Assembly: GCA_027575765.1 (NCBI GenBank)
Contig: JANBPT010000212.1
Coordinates: forward strand, 1 to 55,904
Direction of reading: 5' to 3'
Origin: Tieghemiomyces parasiticus
Lineage: Eukaryota > Kickxellomycota > Dimargaritomycetes > Dimargaritales > Dimargaritaceae
DNA: 55,904 nucleotides
Shown in pieces: positions 1 to 10,712 of this stretch. How positions within the stretch are numbered: position 1 is the stretch's first letter; every line of letters begins with the position of its first letter. The notes under the pieces are model-generated. The model ran no database searches. It had not been told where the DNA came from and saw only the letters and a list, made by a program, of their open reading frames with translations. Made by a program: the position numbers and the translations under genes.

Positions 1-804
1 AGGGGATGGCGGTCGGTAGTGCAGAGCGAGAAGGTCCGGTTGATGGTCCGAGTGGCGTCCTCCAACCTACCCGTCTTTTGGCCCGCCTCCACGAGTTGCT
101 GGTCGGCCTGGGGTAGGTTAATTGGGTAAGAGATGCGTGAACACGATAAAGGTGAAGGGGAGAAGGGTAAGTAGCTAGTATACGAAGGCATCAGTCAGAA
201 TCAAGTCACTGTCCGTGTAAGAAGGCCTGACTACCCTGAATATTTAATATTTACCTTGACCGAGAGATGGTAGAGTTGCCGGTTGGTTATGTAGACGACC
301 GGCAGGATCCAGCGGTCGCAGCTGACTAACATCCGGTTCAATATGCTGATGATTACAAGGTGAAAGTCCCAAGGTTAAAGTACAGATATGGTAGGACAGG
401 GTGGTGCAATATACGGCGGCCGGGTTAGGTATGTTGTTATGATCATTTCGTCTGGCAGGCAGAAGCCTTCCTTAGCCTGCACATGGACTGGAGGGTCTGT
501 GTATTCCCGCTCCTCCATTACATGGGCTTACGTACCTGACAACCCCATGAAACTGCGTGTAGGCCTCAACGTGATCCGCACTTTCGAGGGCGGCCAAGGC
601 TGAAAACAGGTTGGTCAGGAGCTCATCCCAGGGCTTGGGCATAGTTCGTACGAACTGTGAGCGGTAGTTGGTTTGGGTTTCGCGGCAGTCAGCGTAGCTG
701 CTGCGTACCCGGGCCTCTTCAAGGCTGATATAGCCGCAGACCTTGGCGCCATCGTGGACGCTGAGGTGCTTTTGGACCTTCTTTAGGTAAGTGGGGAACT
801 TCAT
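1..804 (-). CDS. PCID2/Thp1/CSN12-like TREX-2 subunit, 5' part (gene continues past the left edge)
   Basis: Three exons were assembled on the minus strand: 804-536, 345-255 and 107-1. The donors are CAG|GTACGT at 535 and AAG|GTAAAT at 254; the acceptors are ATCAG at 346 and CCCAG at 108. Phases 2 and 0 join without a stop. The product starts MKFPTYLKKVQKHL and contains WDELLTNLFSAL, WILPVVY and ADQQLVEAGQKTG. These line up in order with the N-terminal half of human PCID2 (its NWALPVMY and ADQQLVKKGK stretches). Family members are PCI-domain proteins of the TREX-2 complex, which couples transcription to mRNA export at the nuclear pore. The C-terminal PCI/winged-helix part lies outside the window. 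The start at 804 sits where PCID2 starts. Fungi can carry both Thp1- and Csn12-type paralogues, and I cannot say which this is. Confidence 0.88.
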
Positions 805-1343
805 GATGGCGCCGACAAAGATCTGACGGTAGCGGTGGAAGGGGGATTTATGAGGAGTAAGGGGAATAGGGTAGGTTTAGGATAGGGCAAGATGGCGATG
901 AGGTAGTGGTAAACAATCACAATCAACGACGCTGCCGAACGGCCTACAGATCGTGGGCACTCCAGGGTATGGCGGGAATGGAATAGAACGTCCAATTCCG
1001 ATTTGTCGGTCTTTTCTTTCCAAGTTTACAATATGACCGGTATGGTCACCCGGGTCCGTGGACTCGGTGATCGCCGCTGATCTCTCCAAGCGGACGTGGG
1101 TGAAGAAGGTGCATACTAACCAACTGGAAAAGATTAGCCATGGTACATAGAGCCTGGGCCACTACCCGTCACAGTCTCCGCGAGCCCTGCTCATTTCGTA
1201 GGTCGTAAACATTGCATTCCTCTCCTGATCCTACTACTACTACTACTACTACTACTACTGGCCACCCCCCCCACAGTTATTTTCCCTCGTCACCAACAGT
1301 ACATCCAGCACTCACACCATCAGCCCAGCCCCTGTACGCCGAC
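805..1343. promoter_or_regulatory. divergent intergenic region between the PCID2-like and first Mia40 genes
   Basis: The two genes are transcribed away from each other, so these 539 bases hold both promoters and 5' UTRs. Apart from the CTA microsatellite listed separately, I see no clear TATA box or other motif. The ORFs on minus here (801-1089) look like non-coding chance frames. Confidence 0.5.
1231..1259 (+). repeat. (CTA)n microsatellite in the Mia40 5' UTR
   Basis: Nearly ten CTA units in a row lie about 85 bases upstream of the chosen ATG of the first Mia40 gene. The same frame stays open into the gene, so the tract would read as poly-Thr if translated. The only start in that frame upstream of the tract is a TTG at 1212, so I treat it as untranslated. 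Confidence 0.9.
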
Positions 1344-1850
1344 ATGTCAACCAGCCGCATTGAAAATGGCAAGGACATTATCATTTCCCTGCCGCCGCCA
1401 GACCCCAGCAAGCCGGATCGCCCGGTGGACCCAGTGACGGGAGAAATCAACTGGGACTGTCCGTGTATGCAAGGCTATATCCATGGTCCCTGCGGCGACA
1501 CCTTCCGTACCGCCTACAGCTGTTACATCGAGGCCAGTTCGAGCGAGGACGCCATGGAGCAGTGCACCGACAAGTTCCGGACCATGCAGGCGTGCTTTGA
1601 CCGGCACCCGGAGTTTTACCACGAGGATCCCAAGGACGACGAGGACGAGGAGAGTGCAGGCGACGGGCAAACTCTTGGTGGGGCCGGCGTGGGGGCCAGA
1701 ATAGAACAATCCGATAGCGAGGGCGCGGACTCGGCCGTAGCACCTACACCTGCTACTGTGGCTACCGGATCATTGGTCAAGGACAACCCAGGTGACGAAA
1801 CGCGGCCAGCTTCCACTGTAGACTCGACATCGGCCAGGTCGGCTTCCTAG
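1344..1850 (+). CDS. Mia40/CHCHD4-family intermembrane-space oxidoreductase (copy 1, divergent)
   Basis: This 168-residue protein has the full Mia40 signature: a redox CPC motif (NWDCPCMQG), then a twin CX9C helical hairpin (C-GDTFRTAYS-C and C-TDKFRTMQA-C), then an acidic, Ser/Thr-rich tail. Mia40 oxidises small Cys-rich proteins as they enter the mitochondrial intermembrane space and passes electrons to Erv1. The ATG at 1344 (MSTSRIENGKD) matches the start of animal CHCHD4; the frame is open upstream to 1212 but without another ATG. No presequence or membrane anchor is visible, so it is the short CHCHD4 type, not the anchored form of budding yeast. A second copy lies at 17361-17858 on minus. 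This copy is the more diverged one (GYIHGPC where CHCHD4 has GGMASGPC). Confidence 0.93.
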   Translation: MSTSRIENGKDIIISLPPPDPSKPDRPVDPVTGEINWDCPCMQGYIHGPCGDTFRTAYSCYIEASSSEDAMEQCTDKFRTMQACFDRHPEFYHEDPKDDEDEESAGDGQTLGGAGVGARIEQSDSEGADSAVAPTPATVATGSLVKDNPGDETRPASTVDSTSARSAS

Positions 1851-3259
1851 AGAATAGCAAACCATACTTAGCGGACCGAACGGGGGGGATTTGGTTGGGA
1901 CTCGCTCGCCCTTTTCTTTTTAATTTCTTTGCGCGTCCCTCGTTCAATCGCGCCGTGCCGTGCACGCTATAACTTACCCTGCACAATAAAAAAACAACTG
2001 CCCTGCTACGAAAGACATCTACTTATCACTAGTCACTAGATAATCTACAGTCCGTGGTTAGGCTACTCGGGAACTGCCGAGTATTCAAGTGAAGTCTGGA
2101 CTGCCCGTGGATGGGCCGCACCGACTGGGGAGGGGGAGGGAGGGCTTGAAATCTTATGACCGCAACGAACTGCCATTCTACTTCACTCATCGCGGACGGC
2201 CGCGTGGGGGGTAACTCAATCCCTCCCCTCCTATTGTCATCGCTTACCCTTTATTCGACACGGCCATGGTTACACCACCAACAAGTAGCACACCGCGGAA
2301 GAGGGGCTGCTTATTCGACAGGCCATGCCCACAACCACTTCTGTGAAACCGCTTGCACAACTCTGAACCCAAATATATTGATAGCGGGTGAAGTATTACG
2401 AGGAGTACAGTTTGAGGGAGGGGTGCAGAGAAAGTACAGGCCAAGGTGAAGTAGTCTAGTTAATTGCACGCTTAATAAAAAATAAACTTGTCCGATTGCT
2501 GGCGATGAAAAGCCGTTTGGTGCAGTTGAGGGGTCTGATTCCATATGTTCTCTCACATGGTGGAGGGGAGCGGAGAGGCAGGGTTCCAGTTGAGCTCGGC
2601 TGCGAAGTCGGAAGGTCGCCGTCCTCTCGATTATAAAGTGGCGGTCGCTCGTGGCCGAGGGCCGATTCAAGTGGCTCCATCAGAATTGGCGAGTGTGATG
2701 AGAGGCTGCGGCCTTCTAACTTGGATATTTTTCAGCAGATACCTCGGCCACAGTAGTATGAAGAGCCACAGTGGCGTCGGCCGGGGTGATACGAGTACCA
2801 TTCCTTCTCTCCATGCCATTAATCAAATCGTCTCTCTCCTCAGTCGGTGAGAGTACAATAGAGAGCCAACATCCTTGACCTGCCTTGGCTTTAGCTGGTC
2901 TTGAGTTGGCAGCGGTATGTTTTTGTACTATCGATTGGGGTTCACAAAGGATGCTTGACTCCATCAGTGACGACCGGCGTACTGGTTACGCTACATTCCC
3001 TCCTCTCTTGCTTTCGTCTACCTGGCAGTGGTGACGGCTCCTCCTTTGTGTTATTGTGTTTTCCAACCTATAGCGACTGCACAACTGTACCTGTACCTCA
3101 TGCCTTTTATTTATAAATTAAACGTACATTCCCTTATCCAGCTCATGAACTCTATTTCTTTATTTTCAGCCGACTATTGATTACTAACACCGACTCGCTA
3201 AAGGCTTCTCCTGACACTGTCAACTGTAGTCCTATCGGTTGTCTCACATGTTTGGCACG
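1851..3259. other. intergenic region, no gene seen
   Basis: It holds the 3' end of Mia40 copy 1 and the promoter of the small secreted-protein gene. Short ORFs on both strands (2156-2449 plus, 2311-2680 minus, 2545-2850 plus) overlap each other and show no recognisable domain. A TATAAAT at 3112-3118 is the only motif I would name. Confidence 0.5.
3112..3118 (+). promoter_or_regulatory. putative TATA box of the small secreted-protein gene
   Basis: TATAAAT lies 142 bases before the ATG at 3260, in an AT-rich stretch (tttatttataaattaaa). The spacing suits a short 5' UTR. This is inference from motif and position only. Confidence 0.4.
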
Positions 3260-3664
3260 ATGTATTCTCGGAATATCCTTCTACTCGCAATCGGCTTGGT
3301 CTTACTGGCCTGCACGGTGGCCGCTGGACGATCTGGTTCAACTAGGTACCACCGGACTAGCGATTCGTCTGATCTGTCCACTATCCCTGAGGAGCTATAC
3401 AGTGATTTTTATTACTCGGCCGTTACCTCACTTTCTAGACCCAAAACAACTTCTCTAGACTCCAACGGAGTATATAGAGGTACAAGCCAAGTTTATGATC
3501 CGTTTCGATCCCGAGAGCTTTTACGCCGTTTAGACGAGGATTGCGAAATGAAGGCCAGAAAAATCCTGAACAAAAAATCATGGAAAGAGAAAGCCCGGAC
3601 CACTTATCATCGGGCAAAAGACGCGCTCAGGCGGGCGCGAAAGCATATGGGGTGCGGGTTGTAA
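3260..3664 (+). CDS. small secreted protein with C-terminal basic helix, unknown function
   Basis: The 134-residue product begins with a classical signal peptide (MYSRNILLLAIGLVLLACTV, then AAG before a likely cleavage site). Mature residues include a Ser/Thr-rich section and then a Lys/Arg-rich, probably helical C-terminus (RRLDEDCEMKARK to RARKHMGCGL). Only two cysteines remain in the mature chain, one before the basic helix and one near the end, so they could form a single disulphide. I chose the ATG at 3260 because it places the hydrophobic core directly after the N-terminus; 3239 is a TTG. I recognise no family. A secreted effector, antimicrobial or wall-associated role is possible but not shown. 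Confidence 0.65.
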   Translation: MYSRNILLLAIGLVLLACTVAAGRSGSTRYHRTSDSSDLSTIPEELYSDFYYSAVTSLSRPKTTSLDSNGVYRGTSQVYDPFRSRELLRRLDEDCEMKARKILNKKSWKEKARTTYHRAKDALRRARKHMGCGL

Positions 3665-5425
3665 GCGCGCCCGGCAGCCTCATGATGTCCCCAACCACAG
3701 ACGGTCACTGCGCCTTCCATTGCTACGTATGGCCACCATCACGCCTTACGCCTACTTGTGCACTGCCGTGTCTTCTAGTATACCTACACCTGCTGTTACG
3801 CCGTCACTAATACTTACGGCTGGTATTGTAATGGGGCGTGCAGCCCGCGGGAGGGGATAGCCGGAATAAAGAACGAGCTTATCAACCGAGTGGGGCTGCA
3901 GGCAAGTGGGCCGTAGGCGAATCGGATAGTGAAGTCGAGTACGTCATGCATATATACATAGAATTTAAGAATCGGCGGGCCGTTCCTCGTTTAAGTGTTT
4001 ACGACTCGGTGTCGGGAGACCGGTTGGTAGAGTGGGGGGCTTGGTCACAGCTGCCCCGGGCAACGAATTGTGCATCTAACGTAGCAGATGCAGGTTTATG
4101 GACGCTGTAGGCATGTCCTGGCGATGCCTGCGCTGGAAACCTTTCCAGGTGCGTTCTTTACCTACCAGCCACACGTGAGGGAGGTCCCCGGGCGCCTTTG
4201 TTTGCCGCCGATCAGATTATCGACCTTTCTGAGGCTCAGGGCGGGTGCGCCGGTTATCCTACCACATCTTCCCCTCTTCGTACGCACGCTTAAGCTACAC
4301 AACTACGGACAAACGACTCTAAGCGTCTACCTACTGGTATCGCGCCCATCCAGCTCTGGCCCGCTAAACTGGTCGACACCGACCCAGTGGTCTCCACCCC
4401 CTTAACTTCCTCACCCACCTACCACTCACAAGCGTATGCCATCAGGAATTCGTAGCAGCCCCGCTACGCCTCGATGTCCCCTACTCACCCTCCTGTTACT
4501 CTCTACAATGTTCCACCTTCCGGTGCTGTAACTACATCGATTCATACATACATACTTAAGTAATCCTATTGCACGTTCGTGTTTGGGCGTTTCCTGTCAT
4601 TAACGGGCCTTGCACCCCGTATCCCACTTCTCCAGTCGAACTCCCATCCGTTGGTCGACCGGCAGGATCACCGTATTGCTATCCATGTCACCTTCGCTTA
4701 AACAATGACCGCCTTTTGGTTATAACTTGGATTTCTCATATTCCCATACAAGTATTCACAATCGAGCCTGCCCTAGTAAGCATTTTAATCGCAAAATCTG
4801 ACCGGTAAGGATTTCTACCGCGCCACGGCCCGGTAGGATTGAGACCGTCGAATAAGTTTCGAAACGGTCAACGCTAGCAAACTATTGGGGGGTTCTCATT
4901 TGTCATGACGGTAGGCAGACGCCCTGTGGCCACATGATATTCTTTACGTGACCAATCGCTGCATGATCTACTAAATGATTAATGTATCGACTGGCGACAG
5001 TTAAATTTATAATGCTAACCGAACAGAGTCCGGAGATGTAGTATTTCACACCCCACTCACTTGGATATATGGAGGGAAAGGAGTGGAGCAAGTGGGGCAC
5101 AGTCACAAAGCTCCCCCGAGTGCTTCTTCTTGCAGTGTAGACGCAGGAGTGACGACGTCCTTCCGTCAACGAGTTACCGAGGCATGGATCGGTAGCCGCT
5201 CTCGTGGGCTATTAACTTACGTCGCTTTTTTTCATTCCGCCCGTATCGTGTACAGCCCTACACTTTCTCCTTACCTCGACCGCTCTTAACTCCACTTGAC
5301 CCTACCCCGCTCTATCTGTGTTACACCGCATTCCGGACGCCGCCGTCAAGCTCCGACGCCATCCAATTCCCTGTCTCTCTCCCCTCCCACCATTTTCTCA
5401 CCTCAATTTCATACTCTTTTCCCAA
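3665..5425. other. intergenic region, no gene seen
   Basis: About 1.75 kb between two plus-strand genes. Overlapping short ORFs (3838-4110, 4088-4405, 4569-4808, 4903-5169) lack recognisable domains and change frame arbitrarily. The last 150 bases are pyrimidine-rich, like the promoters of other genes in this window. Confidence 0.45.
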
Positions 5426-6419
5426 ATGACCGCCATACACCCTACCGAAGACCGTACCCAGCTGTTTCATAGCAGTCGCACCATTCTCCAACAGGGCGTC
5501 GACCTCCTACGGTCCGTCGCGGACCAGCCGGATTTGTTGACCAGACCCTCGCAGTATATGCCGCAGAGCACCATCGGCAAGCACTTTCGACACGTGTACG
5601 ATCACTACCACCTCTTTCTCAAGGCCCTGCCGTCCTATCCGCTGAGCACCAGCGACGCTCTAGCGGATCTTCCGGTGGTGGCTTATGACAGGCGGGACCG
5701 TAAGGTAAGACCCCCCCCCCGCCCTCTGTCGCTAGGCCGACCTACCTGTCCCGGCCTCCCTCCTATTTCCAACCCGGGAATGGCACTCAGCCGGGCCTTG
5801 TTGACGGACGATACATAATTAGTTGCGGCCTTGGCACTGAATGACAACCTCGTCCACTTTATAATGTCACGATAATATCCCTCGCGCTGGCCCTTCCCCC
5901 CCCCCATTTTTTACCTTGGCCTAGGTTCCGATGGAGAACGATCCTATGGCGGCCGTATGCTTTCTCGAGCAGCTGATTGACCAACTTGGTACGCTCGCCG
6001 CTCGTCTGGATCTCCTACTGGACATGCCTGTCGAGGTACGTGCCCAGGTGGACCCTAAATCGCCGGACACCGTGCCATTGCGGTCAACATTGAGCCGCGA
6101 GCTCTGGTTTTGTACCCACCATGCCAGTAAGTCCTTTGGTAGCTACCTTTTTTTTTCTGCCAGATCACACCTTTCTATTTACGGGTGGGTGCATCCGTAT
6201 CTTAGCCCTTAAGGATTACCCGCAGATCGATTACCGAGTTACTCACCAAGGCCGTAACTACGCATGCAATTGCCCAACCTCTCTCCCACAGTTCATCATT
6301 ATGCCATGGTCAAGGTCATGTGTATGGAAAACGGCCTTGATGTACCAGCTGATTTCGGTATTGCCCCGTCTACGCTCAAACACGCTGGTGAAGGCGAAGC
6401 TGCAGCCACCAGGTGCTAG
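5426..6419 (+). CDS. DinB-superfamily four-helix protein, three exons
   Basis: The exons are 5426-5704, 5925-6126 and 6292-6419. Donors are AAG|GTAAGA and A|GTAAGT; acceptors are CCTAG and CCACAG; phases are 0 and 1; the product has 202 residues. The first helix carries GKHFRHVYDHYHLFL, followed by YDRRDRK and VPMENDPMAA. The last exon supplies THHAIHHYAMVKV and FGIAPSTLKHAGEG before TAG. This is the pattern of DinB-like metal-binding four-helix proteins: a His in the first long helix and an H-x3-H pair late in the chain. Many members are thiol-dependent transferases or hydrolases, but the substrate here is unknown. ATG 5426 follows a pyrimidine-rich leader; the upstream open frame lacks ATG. 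It converges on the F-box gene. Confidence 0.87.
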
Positions 6420-6993
6420 AGGAACCCCCGGAGTAGCGTGTACGGTGAGTAGTACGCGCAGGAGACAAGAGTCTGGGCTCATACTTGTATTTTTCACCTC
6501 CACATAAATACCAAATCTAAGGAACAGCCCCGGGTCTCGGTATTGAGTGGTGGAACGCTATACAGTGGCAATGGTGCGCGAACTTGGGCGGCAGCCATGA
6601 TCCAGCTGACCTAGGTGGGGAGGGGGGGTTGAAAGGGTCCCGTGGACACTAATTGCTCGTTACAGGTGTCGTCATGCGTAGCCGTTTAATGGGAAATATG
6701 GTGGTTAAGGTTAAAATAGGAGTGATGCTGTAGCGGGAAAAGGTGGAGCAAGTAGTAATACAGGTGAGCGCAAGAAAAACAAACGAACAGCGCGGCAGAT
6801 GGGCACGACCAAAGTTAAGCCGAAAAATAATCAGGATGGGTATGAAACCAGGCTGTACGGGGGCGCTGGTCAACGATGGTAGTATACAGAGAGAATGGGA
6901 AAGAGGTAGCTAGGGAAATTGAGAGCTGGTATGGGGTAGAAAACAGGTGGGATAATAGATCCAGCTCGGATGACTAGTGTATGTCGCCTGCCC
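6420..6993. other. convergent intergenic region
   Basis: These 574 bases separate the stop codons of the DinB-like gene (plus) and the F-box gene (minus) and should hold both 3' UTRs and poly(A) signals. I see no gene or notable repeat. Confidence 0.5.
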
Positions 6994-8611
6994 TTACAGA
7001 GTGGCCTCGATGGTCTCGAAGCGGACGGTTACAAATGACTTGAGCCGACAAGGTGCGCGTCATTGGGAGGGTGGGATAAATGGTGGAGGACGGATATATT
7101 AATGAGAATTAAAGAACGACAGGTCGCGTCTCGAAGCCAGGTGTGACACTGGTAGTTAGGCCATATCCTTACTCCTCCTATCAACACAGGCGAAAAACTT
7201 ACCACGTTGGACTTCCAGTTAAACCCGGCGCTCAGCACTTCAGCCATCACGGATGCGTATTCGTGTTCAGGGAGAACCATAATGGGTTGTGGCATAGCCA
7301 AGTCGACCACCTGCCCCTTGGGTAGCCGCAACAGGTGGTTCTCGGTAGGACGGTAGTCGTACTGGCAGCGGTGCGTGGTGTCCTTACGCTGGGGTGGGTG
7401 CGGTTTAAAGGGCATGGTGACAGAATGCCCCGGGTGAAGGGGGGACATGGTAACTTTAAGTTAGGAGCTACGTTTCCAATCCTCTAGAGTTGCGGCGGGC
7501 TGGAAATAAACTAGACAAGACCCCCTCCCACACCGGGCCTGGTCTTACCTGATACATCGTAGAGCGGAGGATCAGATCGCGGAGACCGGCCGTCTCCGCC
7601 GTGAGGTACAGCTGCCAGACGATTCGGTAGATACCGGCCGGAACGCAGGCGAAGGTAGCCGAGATCTGTACGTACATATGCAAAGGTATGGAAATGGCAG
7701 ACTGGTCGGTCAGTCGGATAACGAAGGTCTGTTCAAGAGTGGTCATACCAACCAATACATCATAGAGCATTGAACCACGTACGGGAGGTCTTCGGCCTAT
7801 ACTTACCTTGAAATTGTTAGCGTAGAGGACGGTGAGCATTTTCAGATCGGGACTGGATGGGGGCATAGTGGGGTAGGGCACATTACAAGGAAGGAGGCTG
7901 CAATGTTAAGAGGGCAGAACCATAGCCACTAAAACCGCCGGTGTAACGGCCGGAAACGCTGGAAGATTTGGCGGAATAAAGACGACTTACGTGCCGGGAA
8001 ACTCTGCGATCGCGATACGCCCGTACGGGGCCTGGTGCTCACATTCTTCAGCGCAGACTATTTTTTGGCGACCTGGGTGGCATACGAAAAGGCAGATGCG
8101 CAATAGGGGTCGCGGGGTAGGCGTTAATGTTCGGTACGAGCCGTACGGAAACCCCCTAGGTAAGAAATTTGTATGGTACTGCCGATAGCCAACAACATAG
8201 GCACTTACGGGAACGAAGAAAGGCCGTACGATAGGATCCGTCGACGCGGATCAGCTTGCCGAACTTGCGCAGGGAGAGTGAGTGCCAGAACGTGTCCTGT
8301 TGAGATACCCGGTACAGGTAGCGGTTGACCTGCCCAGCACGTATCGTAACGGTTGAGTGGGGGTGGGGTTGATTTTAGGCCATGGACCACCGGGCGTGAC
8401 TGAATAGGGTTTAGGCCCGCAGGCCACAGTAAACCACGCTTGGTCCAACGAGGCTTACCTGGGTCAGGCTGATGGCATCGCGTTCTCTCTGGAACTGTGT
8501 CACATGGTGAAGAATGTCCTCGGGCAGCCGAGTGAACAGAGACGGCACCGCTGGCGACGACGGGGCAGTGGGCACCACGTTGGGCTGGCGAAGGGTGTAC
8601 GTGACGGGCAT
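6994..8611 (-). CDS. F-box protein, seven exons
   Basis: The exons on minus are 8611-8459, 8329-8209, 8057-7991, 7852-7807, 7728-7549, 7388-7203 and 7038-6994. All junctions are GT-AG and in phase, giving 265 residues. Residues about 25-70 form an F-box (LFTRLPEDILHHV, ISLTQ joined to VNRYLYRVS, then FWHSL), which binds Skp1 and makes the protein a substrate receptor of an SCF ubiquitin ligase. The C-terminal half (VPAGIYRIVWQLYL, FNWKSNV, FVTVRFETIEATL) looks beta-rich and resembles the PP2-like domain that follows the F-box in some plant and fungal proteins; that assignment is tentative. The last exon codes for only 14 residues. The acceptors of exons 4 and 5 are the least certain choices. 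Confidence 0.83.
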
Positions 8612-10712
8612 GGCCGGTTGGCGAGGAAGGAGAGGGGGCGGGTTCTAGGCCGGAAGAATTCAGTGTAGTATGGCAGGCGTACGAATGTGCACGGTAAAGG
8701 GAAGGGGTGGCTAGGCCGGTAAGCGAGCGCCCGGGAACAAACGAGACGGGTCAACAGGGGTCCGAAAAAGAGCTAGCGAAAACCACTGCGGGGGGCCTTA
8801 AGTTGGCCTTCGAAGGGAGTTGGCGCCGCTAGTGACTAGGGGCGGGCTCAGGGTAGGTTCAATACAGGAGGGCGTGAGGTTCCAGCAGTTCACAGCGTGG
8901 GTCTCTGGCTTTCCAAAAATAGATAGAGAGAGAGAGTGACAGGGCCGGTGGGCGAGTCAGGGACGACAGGTGGCGCGAAATGAGGACCACGTGATGAGTA
9001 AGCAGAAGAAGGTAAATGTTGTAAATCAGCGCATAGCACACCAGTCAGGCTGCGCAAGAGCGTGGTAAAACTTTAATTTACGAGGTGAGGGGACAGGGTT
9101 ATAGGAAGGAGGCCAGTGGAGTTGAGAAAGGTCGACTGACACTTGTGTTGTGGGAACTGGCAGATGGGGTGGAGACCACGGATGGCCATTATATACCGCC
9201 CATGCCTCAGCTGAACCTAACCCGGGTATCGAGCAAGGTCCAGGAGCCAGCGAGGTCATCGCTTAGCAGTGCAAACGCAGAATGTCATCATGAGCAGCCT
9301 GCCGAGTGAAAAGGACTGCCGCGGGACTACAGGGGATCAGAATGAATTCTCGAGGCAATGTGATAGGGGAACTCTCCCTACCCCTTCGGCTCGACTGAGG
9401 CCCACCGGTCTTGGCTGCATCCTGGTGCAGACTATAGGCTCGTCACCCCAGTTCAGCCAGCACGCTGGGGGATAGGGGGGCTAATGGGGGGGGTTCTGAT
9501 GGCGGGGGAGGGGGGCTGCGCCTGTATAGCTCGGAGTCGCACCCAGATAGGTATCGACAGTCGACGCAGGGGGGGGGGAGTGGAACGTCACAAACGTCGT
9601 GGTCGTGCCAGTTTATTGTCGGGGGCCGGAATTCAGTTTTCCGTATCCTGTACCGCCTATACCACTTGCACAATCCTTCAGACGTCGGGTGGCGGATCGC
9701 CAAAGCCAGTGAGCGGGGTTGCTCTCAGCGATTTGGCTGCAAGTCGGGTCCGATAGACCGCCTAGGATACCCTGTATGGGGCTAACTAAATGGGAATAGG
9801 GCATTTCGAACTGTCTACTCAGCCCCGCGTTATACGGCGCTTATTGAAGCTGTACCAAGCATTGCTGCCCGCTTAGTATTAGACTGCCACACCGATACTC
9901 CGGTAAAAAGGACAAACCTTGCCTCCAAGCCGCGACATCCATCCTCGGCATTTCGAAGGTAGATAAGACGACGACCCCAACTGCCCGCAAGAAACCACCG
10001 TACCCTATGGAAGAGGGGTGCCAATGGACGTACACTTGGCCCAGTGAAATCCTATCGTAGCATCACGTCCGATTATCATCAACGACCCGCAGCGCCAAGC
10101 CCAGCCATCAGGGTAATGTCCAGGCGGGTTAGACCAGGGGCACGGTGGTAGGTGATGCAGCTGAAACGGATAAACCCAAAAGAAGCTATGGAAAGACTTG
10201 GCGCTACCCCCTATAACCAGCTTTTCCTCGCGACGTGTAGCCTAACCAGGGTGGGGCTCGGGGCCAGACGGCCGGACCTGTAACGCTTCGTGGGCGGTCA
10301 GTCGTCGAGTGGCAATGGTGCGCACCACCCCTAGCTCGGCTGGGTTCAGATCCCTCGTCAGTGCCGATATGGCCATCAGGACATTGGTTCGCTAGGGAAA
10401 AGTGAATAAGGGTGGGCATTGGGGTATAGGTGAGTCGGGAAATCAATGGCACCCGGCGGGGTGTAACGCTAGCCCGCCAGGTTAGGGAAAGGAGGGGGGA
10501 TGTCGGCTAACCAGGTGGGCATATTCATATGGGAAGGGACTGGTCGTCGGGTCATCTGACCTCTGCGCTTGCCACTGTGTGCCAGCCTATAGCACAGACC
10601 TGCTGATAAGGGGAGGCACCTCCGCTTCCTCCCTTATTCCCCCTCCCTCACTCCCTTGACGCACCATTGCGGAAGAGCCTCATAATGCGCTATGATTGGT
10701 GTGCGGGCTCCG
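8612..10712. other. intergenic region, no gene seen
   Basis: About 2.1 kb with several short ORFs on both strands (9026-9259, 9443-9703, 9484-9756, 9830-10035, 10204-10452). None has a recognisable domain, signal peptide or splice partner that I could find. Guanine runs near 9476-9580 break any coding pattern. It should contain the F-box promoter and the 3' end of the LRR gene. Confidence 0.4.

Noticed and set aside
1212..1343. N-terminal extension of Mia40 copy 1 with a poly-Thr tract
   Set aside because: The upstream start is TTG and the tract is a microsatellite; the ATG at 1344 matches the family start.
9476..9600. guanine runs as a possible G-quadruplex array
   Set aside because: G runs are scattered through many intergenic regions of this window; nothing sets this one apart.
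10325..10365. GGTTCAGATCC, T-loop-like on plus
   Set aside because: It mismatches the B-box consensus and no acceptor or anticodon stem pairs.
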